This document shows, in pieces, positions 1 through 7,913 of a DNA stretch of 33,725 nucleotides. The position numbers were made by a program, and so were the translations under genes. Source of the stretch: Lachnospiraceae bacterium (GTDB lineage Bacteria > Bacillota > Clostridia > Lachnospirales > Lachnospiraceae); assembly GCA_022510565.1 (NCBI GenBank), contig JAFLTE010000023.1:1-33725 (forward strand), written 5' to 3'. The first letter of the stretch is position 1; every line of letters starts with the position of its first letter. The notes beneath the pieces were generated by a model. It did not search any database and had not been told where the DNA came from. It worked only from the letters and a program-made list of their open reading frames with translations.

Positions 1-193
1 TGTACACCGGACTCTTGATAAAGTCAGGCGCACACTCCCCCTTATCCTCATCTATATAGAGGACCGTGATGTCATTGATGCTGTCCGCATCCTCTATGGT
101 AAAGATATGGCGTGTTCCGTAGATATCGAAATCCCGAAGACCGATCACATCCATCAGTGTATTGTCCTGCTCCATAAAAAAGTATCGCTTCAT
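1..193 (-). CDS. Unknown protein, N-terminal part (cut by window edge)
   Basis: An open frame starts at an ATG at 193 and runs off the left edge, giving 64 residues (MKRYFFMEQDNTL...). Its ATG overlaps the TGA of the pentapeptide-repeat gene (ATGA), so it is translationally coupled and belongs to the same operon. The visible part is acidic and soluble, with no signal peptide. I do not recognise the family. Its place directly after the VgrG and pentapeptide genes is where CIS operons often carry cargo, adaptor or immunity genes, but nothing in the 64 residues proves any of these. Confidence 0.7.
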   Translation of the reverse strand, partial: MKRYFFMEQDNTLMDVIGLRDFDIYGTRHIFTIEDADSINDITVLYIDEDKGECAPDFIKSPVY

Positions 194-1170
194 ACTGTTG
201 CCTCCGTTATCCTGCTCACGAGATACAGCACATTAAGTTGTGCCTCGTCAAACAGCTCCGGTCGAAATCCCTCCTGTGAGAAGGTTGCCTGATTCATGTT
301 GGCATCCTCGAATTGATTCTCCAGAAGTTCACAATCCTCGAAGTCCGCCTGATGCAGAGTCGCCCGCGAGAAGTCACAATTCTCTATGCGGCATCTGATA
401 AATCTGGCACCGGACAAGTCAGCCTTGCGAAAATCGATATTGGACAGAGAGCACTCCTCAAACACCATGAAACACATCTTCTTCCTGCTGCAGTCGCCGA
501 AGGTGAGATTGCCCCTATACCAGTACTCCGCCATGAATGCATTGGGATTTGACTCGTATAGCCGGAGCTTGTCCTCCCACTCTTCCTGCTCCCGGATGCT
601 CCTGTTCACCTGGAGCGCTATCTCGCTGTAGTCCTTGTATTCTCCCCAGCGGATGATCCACAGGGGGAGTTTGGGAATCGCTGCGAAGTGCTCCTCCTGT
701 TCCAGGTCGCGGAAAGCGAACCGGAGCATATGGGTGATGAGCTGATTGCAGACCATGATCTCATCCTGAATCAGGTTCTCAATGTCATACCGGTTGATTT
801 TGCCCATGTATTCTCTCATGTCCGTGAGGAGCTTCTCTTTCCACTCCATATACTCACGGAAGATGAAAGTGATATCGAAGCAGACCGTGACCGGCGCCTC
901 ATCCATGTACCATCCGATGTCCAGTACGTCCAGCCTGACGAGCGCTTTGCCCTGACACAGATCACAGCGCTGCAGGGCGAAGAGGAAATACATACAGTCC
1001 TCTTTCTCCTGCATCTCTACCTGTCGTGCCGCCTCTTCAAATGCCGCATACACGCAGCTCATCAGCTCTCTCATTCTCTCCTGCAGGTTCTCCCAGAACT
1101 CCTGTCTTAACTTCTCCTGCTCCTTCATATGAGCGGTCCTAAATTCTTCCCATGCTTCTTGTCTTGTCAT
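190..1170 (-). CDS. Pentapeptide-repeat protein, possible CIS adaptor or effector
   Basis: A 326-residue soluble protein. Residues 1-60 are a charged, Glu-rich helical region. The middle (about 60-215) is an unrecognised mixed domain. Residues about 220-310 carry consecutive pentapeptide-repeat steps, visible as DFRKADLSGARF, NCDFSRATLHQADF and NQFEDANMNQATF; these usually form a right-handed quadrilateral beta-helix. The ATG at 1170 follows a GGGGAG ribosome site. The gene follows the second VgrG gene with a 15-base gap and shares an ATGA overlap with the next gene. In type VI systems some VgrG-effector adaptors (DUF2169 family) carry pentapeptide repeats, so an adaptor or cargo role fits the position, but this is inference. 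The repeat class itself is clear. Confidence 0.75.
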   Translation of the reverse strand: MTRQEAWEEFRTAHMKEQEKLRQEFWENLQERMRELMSCVYAAFEEAARQVEMQEKEDCMYFLFALQRCDLCQGKALVRLDVLDIGWYMDEAPVTVCFDITFIFREYMEWKEKLLTDMREYMGKINRYDIENLIQDEIMVCNQLITHMLRFAFRDLEQEEHFAAIPKLPLWIIRWGEYKDYSEIALQVNRSIREQEEWEDKLRLYESNPNAFMAEYWYRGNLTFGDCSRKKMCFMVFEECSLSNIDFRKADLSGARFIRCRIENCDFSRATLHQADFEDCELLENQFEDANMNQATFSQEGFRPELFDEAQLNVLYLVSRITEATV

Positions 1171-1185
1171 TGTCTCCCCGCCTTA

Positions 1186-2835
1186 TCAGTTCATATGTAC
1201 TTCCGTTCCCTGTATGATGAGCTTGCCTTCCTCGTTCAGGTACATACTGCCGCCCATCTGGGAACACAGATAGGAAGTTTCCTTACACCGTACACTCATG
1301 GTACGTTTCGCCTTCAGCGTGATATCCTCCTCGGCGGAAATCTGTATATTCTCGTTTGCACTGATGTTGATTCTTCCCGTCTTTAACATCTCTATATATA
1401 CGCTTCCTCCGCTGCACCGAATCTCGATTCCCTTGGATGTCAGCTTGATTGCATGTCCGCTCGGCACGCGCAGATATTTGGTAGTGGGGTCTCCCATCTT
1501 GTCCTTGCCGTCTTTCTTCTTGGACTTGGCATCTGCCCCTGCAGCAGCTGCACCGCCTGCCGCTCCCGCCGCTGCGCCTGACGCACCACCGCCTGAAGAG
1601 CCTCCTGTGCCTGGCGCTCCCCCTCCGCCTGAGCCACCACCAGAACCGCCGTCGTAGGAATTTCCGCTTCCGCCGTTGTAGGAACTTGTGCCTGCCTGTC
1701 CTCCCGCCGGGGCATTGCCCTGTCCTGCGCCGGAGGCTGTTGCAGCCGGCTTGGCGGGATCGTATGTACTCACCGCACTGATAGCGATCACATCCCCCGT
1801 TTTCTTGGAGGGGAAATAAATCCTCACCTTGTCGCCTTTTTCCGGCATACAGTACCATCCGCTGCCGTCGGAAGATGCGGAGGGTGTGGAGAACGGAAAC
1901 CAGTAACAGTCGTTTGACGAATATCCGTCGTCAATATTTAAGTGAATCTGTACTTTCTCACCCTTGATATTCAGAATGGTTCCTTCCAGTGCTGTGCCTA
2001 CCAGTTCCATGGGGTAGATCGGCGGCTGCAGGATGCCCTCTCTCTTCTGCAGGGTCACGAACTCATAGAGGGTACTGCCGACGGTGCGGTATTCCACTTC
2101 CGTCACGATCAGACTTCTGCCTCTGTAATCTACCTGCGCATACAGCGGTATGCAGTTGTCCAGCTTGATTCTGTATCGTATGAAGTCCTCATCCCTGACA
2201 CCTTCTCCCATTTCCTGCCAATAGGACAATCCGTCCATATCCTTGCAGCTTTCCTCCACAGATATGATGTTCATCCTCTCGGGAATCTGTGCCGTACCGC
2301 AGTACAGGCAGACTTTGTCGCGTACTTCACTCCCCGCAATCGGAAGATGCCATCCCGACAGCATTCTCTTCAGGAACTGCCAGTCCGTCTCTTCATACTG
2401 CACCGCGATCTCTCCTATGGCTCCGTCGGCAAAGAGGATTCCCGCCTCACCACCGTATTCCTGTACAATCTGTGACATCAGACTCCCCATAGTCATGGAG
2501 ACATCCTGAAAAGAGCGGGACTTCTTCGCGATATCCATAAGGTAACTGGCAGTATATGCGATAAGTCTGACATGGTAGCTCTTACCCACGCTCTCCATTT
2601 CCAGACGAGTGATGATACCGTTGAAAATCGGTTCCTGTTTTCCTGCCTTATCTCCGTAGAGAACCACGTTCTGACCGCTTCCCGTCTCATGGATGGGGAA
2701 GTCTTCGTTCTGCTCTCCCAGATCGGCCGTAAGCTCCATCCTGCCGTGTTCTCCGGGTCTGTGTTCAATATGAACGGACAAGATTGTCTGTACCTGCAGA
2801 CCTGTCAACCTAAGGTCTCTTAGTCCATATGCCAT
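1186..2835 (-). CDS. VgrG/gpD-gp5-type spike protein 1 with long Gly/Ala/Ser linker
   Basis: A spike-tip protein of a contractile injection system, 549 residues from the ATG at 2835 (an ATG at 2844 is also in frame, but its AGGA site would touch the codon). Residues 1-270 match the phage late-control gpD or VgrG hub: an N-terminal beta domain, then the typical YEETDWQFLKRM segment. Residues about 280-360 form a gp5-type OB domain (YWFPFST, SDGSGWY, PEKGDKVRIYFP). Residues about 365-435 are an extreme Gly/Ala/Ser linker followed by a Lys-rich patch. The last 97 residues are short alternating beta strands, as in a needle-like beta-helix. It follows a paralogous spike gene 16 bases after its stop. 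No PAAR tip or fused toxin is visible. The class is secure; the linker is unusual. Confidence 0.88.
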   Translation of the reverse strand: MAYGLRDLRLTGLQVQTILSVHIEHRPGEHGRMELTADLGEQNEDFPIHETGSGQNVVLYGDKAGKQEPIFNGIITRLEMESVGKSYHVRLIAYTASYLMDIAKKSRSFQDVSMTMGSLMSQIVQEYGGEAGILFADGAIGEIAVQYEETDWQFLKRMLSGWHLPIAGSEVRDKVCLYCGTAQIPERMNIISVEESCKDMDGLSYWQEMGEGVRDEDFIRYRIKLDNCIPLYAQVDYRGRSLIVTEVEYRTVGSTLYEFVTLQKREGILQPPIYPMELVGTALEGTILNIKGEKVQIHLNIDDGYSSNDCYWFPFSTPSASSDGSGWYCMPEKGDKVRIYFPSKKTGDVIAISAVSTYDPAKPAATASGAGQGNAPAGGQAGTSSYNGGSGNSYDGGSGGGSGGGGAPGTGGSSGGGASGAAAGAAGGAAAAGADAKSKKKDGKDKMGDPTTKYLRVPSGHAIKLTSKGIEIRCSGGSVYIEMLKTGRINISANENIQISAEEDITLKAKRTMSVRCKETSYLCSQMGGSMYLNEEGKLIIQGTEVHMN

Positions 2836-2851
2836 CCCTATCATTCCTCAC

Positions 2852-4483
2852 TTAATTTTCGTAGATTTCCTTAGCGTGTATATTGATGTTTTTCTTGATA
2901 ATTCTCACAGTGGAGCCTTTACTTCCCTTAAGCTCTATAGCGGTTCCCGCCTCCAGTGTTACGTTCTCTCCGCTGACGGAAAGCTGTTTGCCCGCATTGA
3001 TGGTGATACCCATGGGTGCATTGAACATAACCTTCCCGCTCTTTAGGAGCGTAATACTGGATTTGCCTGCCGAAAGGAGTACCCCTGAGGGAACCATCTG
3101 TACTTTGTTACCGTCCTTGGTGAAGATATTTCTCTTCTTCGGATCATCCATAGGATTCTCTTCTTTCTCCTTGGCAGCGTCCATAGCTCCCGCAGCTGCC
3201 ATAGCTGCGCTGATTCCCGCAGCCGCTGCGCCGCCTGCACCTCCCGACGAACCACCGCCGCCTGTGGAGCCGCCTGACGAACCGCCACCCGATGAACCAC
3301 CTCCTGACGAACCGCCGCCGCCCGATGAACTGCTGCCTGATGAGCTGCCGCCACCCGATGAACCTCCCGAAGCGCCGCCTCCTGTCCCCGGTGTTGCCGG
3401 CATATGGCTGTCATGCTTGGTGATGACATAGGCTTCCTTCTCGTCCTTAGTGGGGAAATACACGCGTATACTGTCTCCTGTCTCCGGCATACTGTACCAG
3501 CCGCTGCCGTCGGAGGATGCCGCCACCGTGGAGAAGGGAAACCAATAGGTTCCCTGTTCTGTCGTCAGGTCATTGTTGATGGTGACTCTGACCTTATCTC
3601 TGTTGACCTGTATAATCTTGCCGTCCACGGATATTCCCGTGATGCGTTTGCTGTATTTACGGACAGCGGACATGGCTTCCTTCTGTTTCAGCTCATAGGT
3701 GCATACCAGAAGACCTTCCCGTAAGTTTCTCTCCAGACTGCCTATGTACCATTCCTTATTGCGGTAGGTCAGCCTACTTCCCAGCGTGTACAGGTCATAG
3801 CTGTCGATGAAGTATTCCACGAATTGTATAGGTTCTAAGTCTGCAAAACCGTTTTGGGCAAGAATATCGTACTGTTCTAAGTCCTTACCCATACGGTATG
3901 GACATTCCTCCCATTTCACCTCAATATTTTCCGGAGACAGTCCCGCCTGAAAACGCGCCGCCTCATAGGTGGCATCCGCATACAGACTTTCCGCATAGCG
4001 GCTCACGAATCGGCACAGGAATTCCCAGTCTGTCTCTTCATATTGGAACCAGATCTGCCCGATGGCTTCCTCCGGTATATTTTTCATGCAGATACATTCC
4101 GGATAGTCCTTCATGATCTCCTCTATGACGGAGTGATTCGTCCTTTTCGTATTCTGGAAGGAACGGGTTCTTTTGGTCTTATCCAGAGACCATGTGGCAT
4201 CATAGGCCTTAAGGCGAATCTGCATGTGCTCTCCCACGCGTTTCATGCTGCTGTCCGTTATGATGCCCTTGAATAAGATTTGCTCCTCTCCGTCATCCAT
4301 GTAATTGACTGTCACCGTATCCGGCAGTTCATAATAGGAAATCTCGTCCGGCTCGCAATCGAGCACTGCTAAGAGGCGCAGTTCCCCGTGACGGTTAGGT
4401 TTCTGTACCACCTTAAGTTCTTCTATGGAGATGACCTTTCCCAATGAAAGATACAAATCCTTATAGGTAATTGCATTTCTCAC
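2852..4483 (-). CDS. VgrG/gpD-gp5-type spike protein 2 with long Gly/Ser linker
   Basis: A second spike protein, 543 residues from a GTG at 4483, chosen because GGGAG lies 9 bases upstream and the previous stop ends at 4488; a longer frame would overlap the preceding gene by 47 bases. Domain order matches its downstream paralogue: gpD-like hub (YEETDWEFLCRFVSRY), OB fold at about 280-350 (TYWFPFST, SSDGSGWYSMPETGDSIRVYFPTK), a Gly/Ser-rich linker at 366-422 continuing into an Ala-rich stretch, then a 94-residue beta-rich tail. The hub and OB parts of the two paralogues are clearly related, while linker and tail have diverged. Tandem spikes suggest a heterotrimer or interchangeable tips carrying different cargo; this is inference. 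Confidence 0.88.
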   Translation of the reverse strand: MRNAITYKDLYLSLGKVISIEELKVVQKPNRHGELRLLAVLDCEPDEISYYELPDTVTVNYMDDGEEQILFKGIITDSSMKRVGEHMQIRLKAYDATWSLDKTKRTRSFQNTKRTNHSVIEEIMKDYPECICMKNIPEEAIGQIWFQYEETDWEFLCRFVSRYAESLYADATYEAARFQAGLSPENIEVKWEECPYRMGKDLEQYDILAQNGFADLEPIQFVEYFIDSYDLYTLGSRLTYRNKEWYIGSLERNLREGLLVCTYELKQKEAMSAVRKYSKRITGISVDGKIIQVNRDKVRVTINNDLTTEQGTYWFPFSTVAASSDGSGWYSMPETGDSIRVYFPTKDEKEAYVITKHDSHMPATPGTGGGASGGSSGGGSSSGSSSSGGGGSSGGGSSGGGSSGGSTGGGGSSGGAGGAAAAGISAAMAAAGAMDAAKEKEENPMDDPKKRNIFTKDGNKVQMVPSGVLLSAGKSSITLLKSGKVMFNAPMGITINAGKQLSVSGENVTLEAGTAIELKGSKGSTVRIIKKNINIHAKEIYEN

Positions 4484-4487
4484 GGCA

Positions 4488-5129
4488 TTACTCTCCCTTC
4501 GCCTTTTCCTCCGCAGGCACTGCCAGAAGCTCATTCAACCTGTGCACGAGAGCTTCCAGCATGAGCCCATAGGTATCCTTGTCCTTCTCAAAGCAGTTAT
4601 AGTTCCCCACAATTCTCTCGCTTCCCGTACGAATCCGGAAAATCAGGTTGTAGGTCCACCCTTTTCCCGTGGGAGTGCGGTAAATCAGATAGTCCAAATT
4701 TTCCAGCACTGCTTCCTTGGTGATATCCGCATAGCTGCCTGCGGCGTTCATGCCTGTTTCCAGCTGCTTCTTCCACTTGCCGATGCTCTGCCTCTCCATT
4801 TTCTTATCAGACACGGTCAGTACCTGGCTGATATTCTGATCATGGTTTACCAGAAAGACTACGTCCTTATCCTCCTGTACCCCTGTATAAAAGTTGCGGA
4901 TGACTACCGCAGGAATCTTATCATCGAAATAATATCTGACCTCGAACTCGAATCTCTCGTTCCCCGGAAGCAGCAGACTTCCTTCCCGCACTCCCTGCAG
5001 TGCTTCCTCAAGAGACATCCGGCAGACATTTTCGTCCACGTCCACCCTGCCGGCGGCCAGAAGTTCCTCTCTGTCCTGTCTTCTCTTTTCCCTCTCGATC
5101 ATAGCAATCTGCTCATCTACAAATTCCAT
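4488..5129 (-). CDS. Unknown CIS-operon protein, possible spike chaperone
   Basis: A 213-residue soluble protein. The start is taken as the ATG at 5129 because GAGAGGG precedes it; an in-frame TTG at 5144 would place that site inside the coding region. Residues 1-40 are charged and helical. The rest alternates beta strands (FEFEVRYYFDD, VVIRNFYTG, DVVFLVNHD) and ends with a strand pair and a long helix (WTYNLIFRIRTG..., TYGLMLEALVHRLNELL). That ending resembles the DcrB/PsbP fold of EagR chaperones that load membrane effectors onto VgrG in type VI systems, and the gene lies 4 bases before a VgrG gene. The resemblance is by pattern only, so I leave the function open. Confidence 0.55.
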   Translation of the reverse strand: MEFVDEQIAMIEREKRRQDREELLAAGRVDVDENVCRMSLEEALQGVREGSLLLPGNERFEFEVRYYFDDKIPAVVIRNFYTGVQEDKDVVFLVNHDQNISQVLTVSDKKMERQSIGKWKKQLETGMNAAGSYADITKEAVLENLDYLIYRTPTGKGWTYNLIFRIRTGSERIVGNYNCFEKDKDTYGLMLEALVHRLNELLAVPAEEKAKGE

Positions 5130-5140
5130 GGCTTTCCCTC

Positions 5141-5914
5141 TCAAATCAGTATCATCTGTCTTGTACCCTTCTGCGGCTTAGTGAAACCGCTGTTACCCGT
5201 CTTTCTCTCCCGCAGGATATGGAGCAGTTCATCGTACAGCTGCCCATTGGTAAGCTGCGTCATCCTTTGTTCCTTATTTCCGGCGACATACCACTCCAGA
5301 AGTTTCGCGGAAGCTTGCCCTCCCGTTCCCAACAGCTGCATGGCAAGCGTTATGTCATAGGGATTGTTTGTTCCCGTTGCAAGCAGCTCCAAAGCGTATT
5401 CCTCAAGAAGCACAGGCCACAGTCCCGTGCCGCCCGGACAGATATAGGGCATATGAATCCGGTTCACGGTGTCGAATTCCGTCCGATAGTCCTCGAAATT
5501 CTCATATTCGGTCCGTAGCCTGGCTCCTTCCTGCAGACGGAATCTCCCCAGCTCTATCCCATTGTGCTCCGCCATATCCTCACTTAAGAAAATCTCACCG
5601 ATTCCGCCCATCTGATCCCGCTCATAGTCCATAGTGACAAACCGGACATTGATATAGGTCAATCTGTCTGTGGGCGGGCAGTCCATCTCCCATGTATTTT
5701 CCATACGGTAGATATTCCCTCCGTAGGAAATCAGCCCGGGCTGTATCTTCAGAACATTGTCTTCCCATGTAATTTCTGTCCCTGTCAGTACGCCGCTGCC
5801 GTCCCCCGCCAACATCATCCTGCTGATAGCCAGAGGATAATCACGCAGCTCGTCCAGCATATTCTTTTTCAGGATATTTTTATGTACAAATACCGGACTT
5901 TCAAACTTAAACAA
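5141..5914 (-). CDS. Unknown CIS-operon protein, candidate baseplate or TssK-like part
   Basis: A 257-residue protein from a TTG at 5914 with a perfect AGGAGG 7 bases upstream; the frame begins FKFESPVFVHKNILKK. Residues 1-140 are beta-rich, with a short pattern of strands and turns (VLKIQPGLISYGGNIYRME) resembling the N-terminal shell of phage receptor-binding or tail-fibre attachment proteins and of TssK. The C-terminal part is helical and ends in a basic tail. It is soluble, with no signal peptide. It lies in a run of four tightly spaced unknown genes between the Hsp70-like protein and the spikes, where baseplate genes would be expected. A baseplate role is an inference from position and strand pattern. 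Confidence 0.5.
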   Translation of the reverse strand: MFKFESPVFVHKNILKKNMLDELRDYPLAISRMMLAGDGSGVLTGTEITWEDNVLKIQPGLISYGGNIYRMENTWEMDCPPTDRLTYINVRFVTMDYERDQMGGIGEIFLSEDMAEHNGIELGRFRLQEGARLRTEYENFEDYRTEFDTVNRIHMPYICPGGTGLWPVLLEEYALELLATGTNNPYDITLAMQLLGTGGQASAKLLEWYVAGNKEQRMTQLTNGQLYDELLHILRERKTGNSGFTKPQKGTRQMILI

Positions 5915-5925
5915 GCCTCTTCCTC

Positions 5926-6621
5926 CTAACAGATAGCAATCTCTCCCACACTCATGGCATCTTCAATGCCGATAATTCCGAAATGATATTCATAGTACAA
6001 ATCCACGTGGTAACGCATTCCCACAAACTGTTTCAGTATGAATTCCACTTTGCTCTTAAGCTCCCCGCTTTCTTTCCTGCCGATGTAGACCAGGATCTCG
6101 TAGGGGTCGTCATTGCTGTGATAGACGATACAGTTGGGAATCAGCGCACACATGATATGTCGAAACAGGGTTAAGTTGTCACCTGTGCGGTACATCGTGA
6201 GCATTCCCTGAAGCAATATCTCCTTCTCATTCTTATCAAACAGCCCGAAGGCCTCCGCCATATCCTTTCCGTAAATTCCCTGCCTGATTTCCCGCCCCAG
6301 CATTTTCTTGTAGTATTCTTCTCTGGTCATGCCCATCTTGAGGTCGCTTTCCCCCAACTGATGAATCAGGATTTGGAAAAGTCCTTTTCTTAACTCCGGA
6401 TAATCCGAAAGCTCCGGATGGAACAAATCTTTAAACACCGGCAGGAAGCGGTAATAGGGATTGATTTCCACTACATACGGAGCGCTCAGCCTGATTACAT
6501 TTAAGAATTCTTCCGACAGTTCTATGTAGGGGCTGTAGGTATCCGCTGCCTTAAACTGTAATTTCGTCCTCTCTATCCCCTGCTCCTTGGCCTGAAGCAG
6601 GATTTCCCATAAGTAATTCAT
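5926..6621 (-). CDS. Unknown CIS-operon protein, candidate baseplate wedge component
   Basis: A 231-residue soluble protein; the ATG at 6621 is preceded by AGGAGG. It is mostly helical from residues 1 to 150, then has a strand-rich end (CIVYHSNDDPYEILVYIG, then KFFVGMRYHVDLYYEYHFGIIG-like strands). The final segment, an amphipathic helix followed by a long strand of the RYHVDLYYEYHFGIIG type, recalls the C-terminal end of gpI/TssG-like wedge proteins, which help clamp the baseplate. This is weak pattern similarity only. Gaps to its neighbours are 11 and 8 bases, so it is co-expressed with the spike genes. Confidence 0.5.
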   Translation of the reverse strand: MNYLWEILLQAKEQGIERTKLQFKAADTYSPYIELSEEFLNVIRLSAPYVVEINPYYRFLPVFKDLFHPELSDYPELRKGLFQILIHQLGESDLKMGMTREEYYKKMLGREIRQGIYGKDMAEAFGLFDKNEKEILLQGMLTMYRTGDNLTLFRHIMCALIPNCIVYHSNDDPYEILVYIGRKESGELKSKVEFILKQFVGMRYHVDLYYEYHFGIIGIEDAMSVGEIAIC

Positions 6622-6629
6622 CCTTCCTC

Positions 6630-7910
6630 CTACTTAAGCGCCCCTACACACATATACTCCGGATACATCATCTGTACCTCCGATACCACATAGCTCATAA
6701 TGTCCCTGAGCAGAAAACTGTGCTTTTCTTTACCCCGAAACTTAAGGAGCAGACATTTTCTGTATTCGTTATCCCTGATTTCGTCCAGAATAAAACTGTT
6801 CATAGAATAAGTTTCCTCCGGCCCTTCCTGTCTGTCAGTGAGCTCATACCCCTCATACTCCAGATATTCCTCCACATCAAACTCCCTGATAAATCGAATC
6901 AGTTCGGCTCCTGTGCGAATGCTCATTCCCTGACGTCTGAAGAAGCATTCCATAAAACCTTCTTTCCGTCTGTTTGTCATGACGGGATAGGTAAAACGTT
7001 CAAATTTTCTGTTTTCACCGCTGATAATCATGTAGACATCCCATTTGCTGGCCTCCGCCTCCTCACCCATCACTACCAGACGGTTTTCCAACTGCCGCAC
7101 ATTATAGATGTGACGGTCATCATCAATCAGATATATGTGCTCATTGCCGTATTCTCTGATGGAAATGATATGTTCAAAATTCTTGTGATCCTCGCACGGA
7201 ACAGGAAACCCCACACTGGCAAGCTTAAGTTTTCTCACATTCCACAGAGGAACATACCCCTCCCTGGCCCAATCAGAGAACTCCTCAAGATCGGGTTGGA
7301 TGTCCGTGATATGCTCATCCGCCGGAAAATCGGGAAATTCTCCCGTAAGACAGATGTCCACAAACTTGTATAGGTAGGGCGCATTCACTGTCTGCCACCT
7401 GACACCGTTGCCGGTAAACACTTCATACAGATGAGCTATCTCCTCAAGGTAATCCGTATTTCTCCGAAGGGAGAACTCCGCCGGATATTCTCCTCTCTCT
7501 GTGACAATCTTTCCCGTAGTCTTTTTCTTGTTCAGGAGTTTTTCAAGCTGTATGTAATCACATTCCAGAAATAGGGTCTTAATATGGCACTGCCCTTCTT
7601 CCTGAAGAGTCTGTGTCAGCTTAAGCGCATCATATTCCTGACGAAACAAATCGCTCTCTCTCATAGGCAGAAGCAGGTGATGAGATCTGTCCACCAATTC
7701 CCTTTCCACCACGCCCGTGCAGATCCGATAACGGTTGATGTCAAATGCAAGTTCCTCCATAACCCGTTTCTCCAGTACACGGTACATCTCCTGATTGGTC
7801 TCATACAGGGATAGGAAGACTTGCTCCACAATATCCTTAAAAGCCACTCTCTCCTTAAGGCCGCTTATCTGATTCACTTCATTTTTGATGATTTCCTCCA
7901 TGTCCGGCAT
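6630..7910 (-). CDS. Unknown CIS-operon protein, candidate baseplate component
   Basis: A 426-residue acidic soluble protein; the ATG at 7910 lies 3 bases after the preceding stop, with GGAAGGAAG as the ribosome site. Residues 1-100 are helical (YETNQEMYRVLEKRVMEEL), the middle mixes strands and loops, and the C-terminal 120 residues are again helical (GAELIRFIREFDVEEYLEYEGYEL). No enzymatic motif or membrane segment is visible. Size and position fit a large wedge protein of the gpJ/TssF kind, but I see no diagnostic motif. Translational coupling to the Hsp70-like gene suggests that the two work together, perhaps as client and chaperone. Confidence 0.5.
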   Translation of the reverse strand: MPDMEEIIKNEVNQISGLKERVAFKDIVEQVFLSLYETNQEMYRVLEKRVMEELAFDINRYRICTGVVERELVDRSHHLLLPMRESDLFRQEYDALKLTQTLQEEGQCHIKTLFLECDYIQLEKLLNKKKTTGKIVTERGEYPAEFSLRRNTDYLEEIAHLYEVFTGNGVRWQTVNAPYLYKFVDICLTGEFPDFPADEHITDIQPDLEEFSDWAREGYVPLWNVRKLKLASVGFPVPCEDHKNFEHIISIREYGNEHIYLIDDDRHIYNVRQLENRLVVMGEEAEASKWDVYMIISGENRKFERFTYPVMTNRRKEGFMECFFRRQGMSIRTGAELIRFIREFDVEEYLEYEGYELTDRQEGPEETYSMNSFILDEIRDNEYRKCLLLKFRGKEKHSFLLRDIMSYVVSEVQMMYPEYMCVGALK

Positions 7911-7913
7911 ATG

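Noticed and set aside
1298..1657. Proline-rich plus-strand open frame
   Set aside because: It is the antisense of the Gly/Ala/Ser linker of the spike gene (GGC read as GCC), has no ribosome site and no homology signal. The same holds for 2883-3431.
3173..3395. Microsatellite or CRISPR-like array
   Set aside because: The near-repeats are coding, in frame and of the GGS codon type, with no unique spacers.
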